Assembly (NCBI GenBank): GCA_025353235.1
Contig: JANXQZ010000447.1
Span: forward strand, 1 to 12,605
DNA: 12,605 nt
Origin: Bryobacterales bacterium
Lineage (GTDB): Bacteria > Acidobacteriota > Terriglobia > Bryobacterales > Bryobacteraceae
Direction of reading: 5' to 3'
Translations under genes and position numbers: made by a program
Notes under the pieces: model-generated
The model's database searches: none
The model's input: the letters and a program-made list of their open reading frames with translations, nothing else
What the model was told of the DNA's origin: nothing
Shown here: positions 10,145-12,605 of the stretch, one piece after another
How positions within the stretch are numbered: the first letter of the stretch is position 1
Layout of the letters: each line of letters starts with the position of its first letter

Positions 10145-10861
10145 CTGAATCTGCTTCATGCCTTCCGATGCGCTCGACTATATAACGATCAAGGGATTCA
10201 AGAGCATCGCTGCAATCGAGCGGCTGCCCTTACGCCCAATTAATATCTTGATTGGAGCAAACGGCTCGGGAAAATCCAATTTCATTGGCGTTTTCTCCTT
10301 TCTCCACGATGTGCGGGAGGGACGCCTTAGAGACTACGTAACTGCTTTCGGCGGGGCAGAGAGACTACTGCATTTCGGCTCTAAAAGTACCAAGGAGATC
10401 TCGTTCGACATCTCCTTCGCGGGTGGCATCAACAGATACGAACTGGAGCTGTCTTCTACGGCCGACGACGGTCTCTTCCCATCCGAAGAGACAGTTTATT
10501 GCCGGGATAATTCCCGATACCCTCCCTTTGATCGCCACCTCCTCTCACCACGAGAGCAAGGGCGAGAGGCGGGCATCAGCAATCCGAATCTCGGAAACGT
10601 CGGGACCTGGGTCCATGAAACTGGCGGATGGAGACTGTATCATTTGAACGATACGAGCTCATCGTCGCCAATGCGAAAAACGGCCAAGGTAGATGACAAT
10701 TCATTTCTCCGGCCCGACGGCTCGAACCTGGCCTCCTTCCTCTTCTTCTTGCGCGGTCACCACCCGGACTCCTACAGCTTAATTCAACGGGCCATTCAGC
10801 GCGTGGCCCCTTTTTTCGACGATTTCGATCTTAAGCCGCTTAGACTAAGAGCTGATGACAT

Positions 10862-10870
10862 CAAACTAGG
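10862..10870 (+). repeat. Left target-site duplication of the MITE
   Basis: The 9 bp CAAACTAGG lie directly before the left inverted repeat and are identical to 11030-11038. In the uninterrupted gene they encode part of Ile-Lys-Leu-Gly. Confidence 0.92.
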
Positions 10871-10892
10871 GCAATAATATAGTTGACAACTC
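10871..10892 (+). repeat. Left terminal inverted repeat of the MITE
   Basis: The repeat begins GCAATAATATAGTTGA and is 22 bp long. It is the reverse complement of the right end except for C instead of A at position 17. Confidence 0.92.
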
Positions 10893-10912
10893 CCTGGATT
10901 GCTCGCTAAAGA
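10883..10912 (+). promoter_or_regulatory. Possible promoter inside the MITE, pointing into the distal ATPase half
   Basis: A consensus -35 box, TTGACA (10883-10888), lies in the left inverted repeat. A weak -10 match, TAAAGA (10907-10912), follows after 18 nt. It would transcribe toward the ATPase 3' half and the DUF4276-like gene. The -10 box is poor, so this is speculative. Confidence 0.22.
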
Positions 10913-11007
10913 AGCCTCACTGAAGCGACCACGCGAAAAGAAACCCAATAAGCTGCACTGAACCACCGGCCTGTCACGCCGTATTATAGAATACAATTGG
11001 CGTTGAA

Positions 11008-11029
11008 GAGTTTTCAACTATATTATTGC
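11008..11029 (-). repeat. Right terminal inverted repeat of the MITE
   Basis: Read on the minus strand it begins GCAATAATATAGTTGA and extends for 22 bp, with one mismatch to the left end. Confidence 0.92.
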
Positions 11030-11038
11030 CAAACTAGG
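11030..11038 (+). repeat. Right target-site duplication of the MITE
   Basis: This is the second copy of CAAACTAGG, directly after the right inverted repeat. From AAA at 11031 the ATPase frame resumes as KLGWRHKGSTQYFDASSLSD. Confidence 0.92.
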
Positions 11039-11443
11039 GTGGCGACACAAGGGCTCGACTCAATATTTTGATGCTTCATCGCTATCTGACGGCACACTCC
11101 GACTTATCGCTCTGGCTACCGTGTTCTTCCGGCCCATCGAGTACCGACCGTCGGTGATTCTGGTGGACGAGCCCGAGCTTGGTTTACACCCTTACGCGAT
11201 TGAGATGCTGGCATCGTTAATACGACTGGCATCCGTGATGACCCAAGTCATCGTTTCAACCCAGTCATCTCTTTTACTGGATCATTTCGATCCTGATGAT
11301 GTCCTTGTCGCGAACCGGGTAGATGGAGGAACGCAGATCACTCGGCTCGATCCGGGACCTTTGGCCGCTTGGCGGCAGGACTATAGCCTTGGCCAGCTTT
11401 GGAAAAAAAACGAATTTGGCGGGAGACCTGCAAAGGGTTAAAA

Positions 11444-12125
11444 ATGTCACGTCTGCTTATGTTGAAGGCCAAACGGAAGAGTCATTCGTGAACGAAGTGC
11501 TTGCAGCGTATTTGCTGAGCCGGGGCTATGAGGGGGTTGCTGCGCGGATTATCGGTAACGCTCGTTTTCGGCGGCAACGCGGTGGGATTCGTCCGTGGCC
11601 CACAGTTAAAAAGGAAATCATCAACCATCTGAAAGAGGATGCAGGCTGCATTGCGACCACAATGGTGGACTATACGGTCTGCCACAACAGGGGACTGGTG
11701 CTTGGCCTGGGCGATCTGAAGCAGCTGGCGTTAAGGTCATTGATAAGGGGGCTCATGTACAAGCCGCACTCTTCCAGGAGGTGGCGGCGGAGATCGACCA
11801 ACCCAAGCGTTTCGTTCCTTTCGTGTTGATGTATGAATTCGAGAGTCTGCTATTCAGCGATTGCGATGCGATGAGCCGAGGGATCGGACGGCCTGATTTG
11901 AAGAGACAATTCGAAGGCGTCCGGCAACAGTTCGGAAACCCTGAAGAGATCAACGATTCGCCGGATTCTGCACCCTCGAAGCGCATGGAAGCGATAGTTC
12001 CCGGCTACCAAAAGCCGCTCTTGGGTATTCTAGCGATCTTGGAAATCGGCTTGGTCCGTATCCGTTCGGAGTGCCCCCACTTCGATCAATGGATATCAAG
12101 ACTGGAAACGCTGAGATCGTCGTAG
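11444..12125 (+). pseudogene. DUF4276-like protein (possible TOPRIM-like effector), broken by two frameshifts
   Basis: Three frames must be joined. ATG 11444, 2 nt after the ATPase stop and behind an AAAGGG Shine-Dalgarno sequence, gives MSRL and then runs off into LMLKAKRKSHS and a stop. From about 11458 a second frame gives YVEGQTEESFVNEVLAAYL and later RRQRGGIRPW with TTMVDY. From about 11676 a third frame gives GLPQQGTGAWPGR, RFVPFVLMYEFESLLFSD, GIGRPDL, EEINDSPDSAPSKR and PGYQKPLLGILAILEIGL, ending at TAG 12123-12125. Each step is a net loss of one base. The second is explained by TAT-ACG where TAT-TAC-GGT is expected (about 11673). Joined, it is about 227 aa, normal for the family. The VEGQTE glutamate motif and MVDYY aspartate recall TOPRIM-like proteins, which is an inference. 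The family often follows this kind of ATPase. Sequencing error is the alternative, especially for the first shift. Confidence 0.85.
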
Positions 12126-12141
12126 CGATCCTTCTCTTGAA

Positions 12142-12605
12142 TCAATCGGCGCGGAGCGCGGTTGTTGGATCAACGCGAATCGCTCGCAGCGCAGGCATTA
12201 AGCTGCCTCCCAAGGTCATCAACAACGCGAGAATCCCGGCTGCTGCGAATGTAACGGCATCGCTCGGCTTCACACCCGCGAGCAAGGATGCGAGCAGCCG
12301 GCCTGCCCCGTATGCAAGCACCCCTCCCGCCAAGACTCCAATGCCGGCAAGTTGGAACCCCTCGCGAAGCGTCATCCCGATGATGTCACTCCGTTGCGCA
12401 CCCAGAGCCATGCGCACTCCAATTTCCTGAGTGCGGCTGGAAACGGCGAAGGAAAGCAAGCCGTGAATTCCAACTGCGGCGAGCAGGAACGCAACGGCTC
12501 CAAATGCTCCCAGCACACCCAGTTGCACGCGACGCGAGGCGGTTTCCGCTTGGACGATTGCGCTCAAGGGGCGAACATCGGACACCGGCTGATCGGGATC
12601 CGCTT
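12142..12605 (-). CDS. FtsX/MacB-like ABC permease, C-terminal part (ADOP-like; 5' end outside window)
   Basis: Only the last 154 codons are inside the window. The frame stays open to the edge, through DPDQPVSDVRPL. The segment contains the end of an FtsX-type domain: a periplasmic stretch ending in ETASRRVQL, a helix LGAFGAVAFLLAAVGIHGLL, the family motif SRTQEIGVRMALGA, then a helix near AGIGVLAGGVLAYGAGRLLA and a last helix AAAGILALLMTLGG, with the family ending MPALRAIRVDPTTALRAD. This is typical of MacB/FtsX permeases and especially of the duplicated acidobacterial permeases (ADOP). It probably sits in the inner membrane, and the substrate is unknown. The GTG at 12585 is internal and should not be taken as the start. 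It is convergent with the DUF4276-like pseudogene, with 16 nt between the stops. Confidence 0.9.
   Translation of the reverse strand, partial: ADPDQPVSDVRPLSAIVQAETASRRVQLGVLGAFGAVAFLLAAVGIHGLLSFAVSSRTQEIGVRMALGAQRSDIIGMTLREGFQLAGIGVLAGGVLAYGAGRLLASLLAGVKPSDAVTFAAAGILALLMTLGGSLMPALRAIRVDPTTALRAD

Larger units (their letters stand above)
10871..11029. mobile_element. 159-bp MITE inserted in the ATPase gene
   Basis: This non-coding element is bounded by 22-bp terminal inverted repeats that match at 21 of 22 positions (left 10871-10892, right 11008-11029; mismatch at repeat position 17). It is flanked by perfect 9-bp direct repeats, CAAACTAGG. No transposase frame fits inside. The interior holds a potential hairpin (CGCC-GTATT at 10977-10985 pairing with AATAC and GGCG up to 11002, with an AATT bulge) and a GTTGAA/TTCAAC pair at 11002-11018. 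It brings in the TAA at 10875-10877 that ends the ATPase. Such elements are moved in trans by a transposase recognising the same ends. The parent family is unknown. A 9-bp duplication narrows but does not settle it. Confidence 0.93.
10158..11441 (+). pseudogene. AAA-family ATPase (COG4637/SMC-OLD-like), disrupted by a MITE
   Basis: The 5' part (10158-10877) reads 239 codons to a TAA supplied by an inserted element. Removing 168 nt (element plus one target duplicate) rejoins the same frame and gives one 371-aa ATPase ending at TAA 11439-11441. The N-terminal half has ITIKGFKSI at 9-17 and Walker A GANGSGKS at 33-40. The distal half has an ABC-type signature (SSLSDGTLRLIALA), Walker B VILVDEPELGLHP, an STQSSLLLDHF block and a C-terminal YSLGQLWKKNEFGGRP. 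This order is typical of predicted SMC/OLD-like ATPases that pair with DUF4276 proteins. The split separates Walker A from Walker B, so an active ATPase is unlikely. A start inside the distal half (GTG 11121) would make only a fragment lacking the signature motif. Two nucleotides after its stop the DUF4276-like pseudogene begins. No clear Shine-Dalgarno sequence precedes ATG 10158. Confidence 0.9.

Noticed and set aside
11121..11441. Independent 106-codon ATPase gene
   Set aside because: It is the distal part of the MITE-split ATPase. The same frame extends upstream to the element edge, including the signature motif, so this is not a separate gene.
11323..11829. 168-codon gene starting inside the ATPase 3' end
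   Set aside because: Its first 40 codons are an out-of-frame reading of the ATPase, and its last 45 codons lie beyond the second frameshift. Only the middle resembles DUF4276.

Overview
The window looks chromosomal and most likely comes from an Acidobacteriota genome of the Solibacter/Bryobacter type. Two lineage-typical signatures support this: a large secreted NHL-repeat protein ending in a domain that matches the Solibacter C-terminal domain (TIGR03437-like), and the C-terminal end of an acidobacterial FtsX/MacB-type duplicated permease (ADOP-like). The assignment rests on recognising these families by eye. No database was searched.

Layout. (1) 1-3078, minus: most of a secreted beta-propeller/NHL-repeat protein whose 3' end lies outside the window. 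(2) 3197-4207, minus: an intact GHMP-family sugar kinase. (3) 4264-5334, plus: a MarC-family membrane protein followed 18 nt later by a small hypothetical protein. (4) 5335-5700: a gene-poor, lower-GC stretch. (5) 5701-9150, minus: a glycolytic cluster transcribed as eno, then gpmI (1-nt stop/start overlap), then a secreted hypothetical whose GTG start lies 1 nt after the gpmI stop. (6) 9209-10144, plus: a secreted TPR protein, divergent from eno. (7) 10158-12125, plus: a decayed two-gene module, an SMC/OLD-like AAA ATPase (COG4637-like) followed by a DUF4276-like protein. (8) 12142-12605, minus: the 3' end of an FtsX-like permease, convergent with the module.

The main discovery is in (7). 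The ATPase is split between its Walker A half and its signature/Walker B half by a 159-bp element. The element has 22-bp terminal inverted repeats (21 of 22 matching), a 9-bp target duplication (CAAACTAGG) and no transposase, so it is a MITE. Removing the element and one duplicate restores a continuous 371-aa ATPase frame. The downstream DUF4276 gene independently carries two net single-base losses, one near its start and one in the middle, and three frames must be joined to recover about 227 aa. The ATPase-DUF4276 pair resembles ATPase plus TOPRIM-like effector pairs seen in anti-phage or conflict systems. Here it appears to be dead, caught early in decay.

No tRNA, rRNA, CRISPR array or complete insertion sequence was seen.
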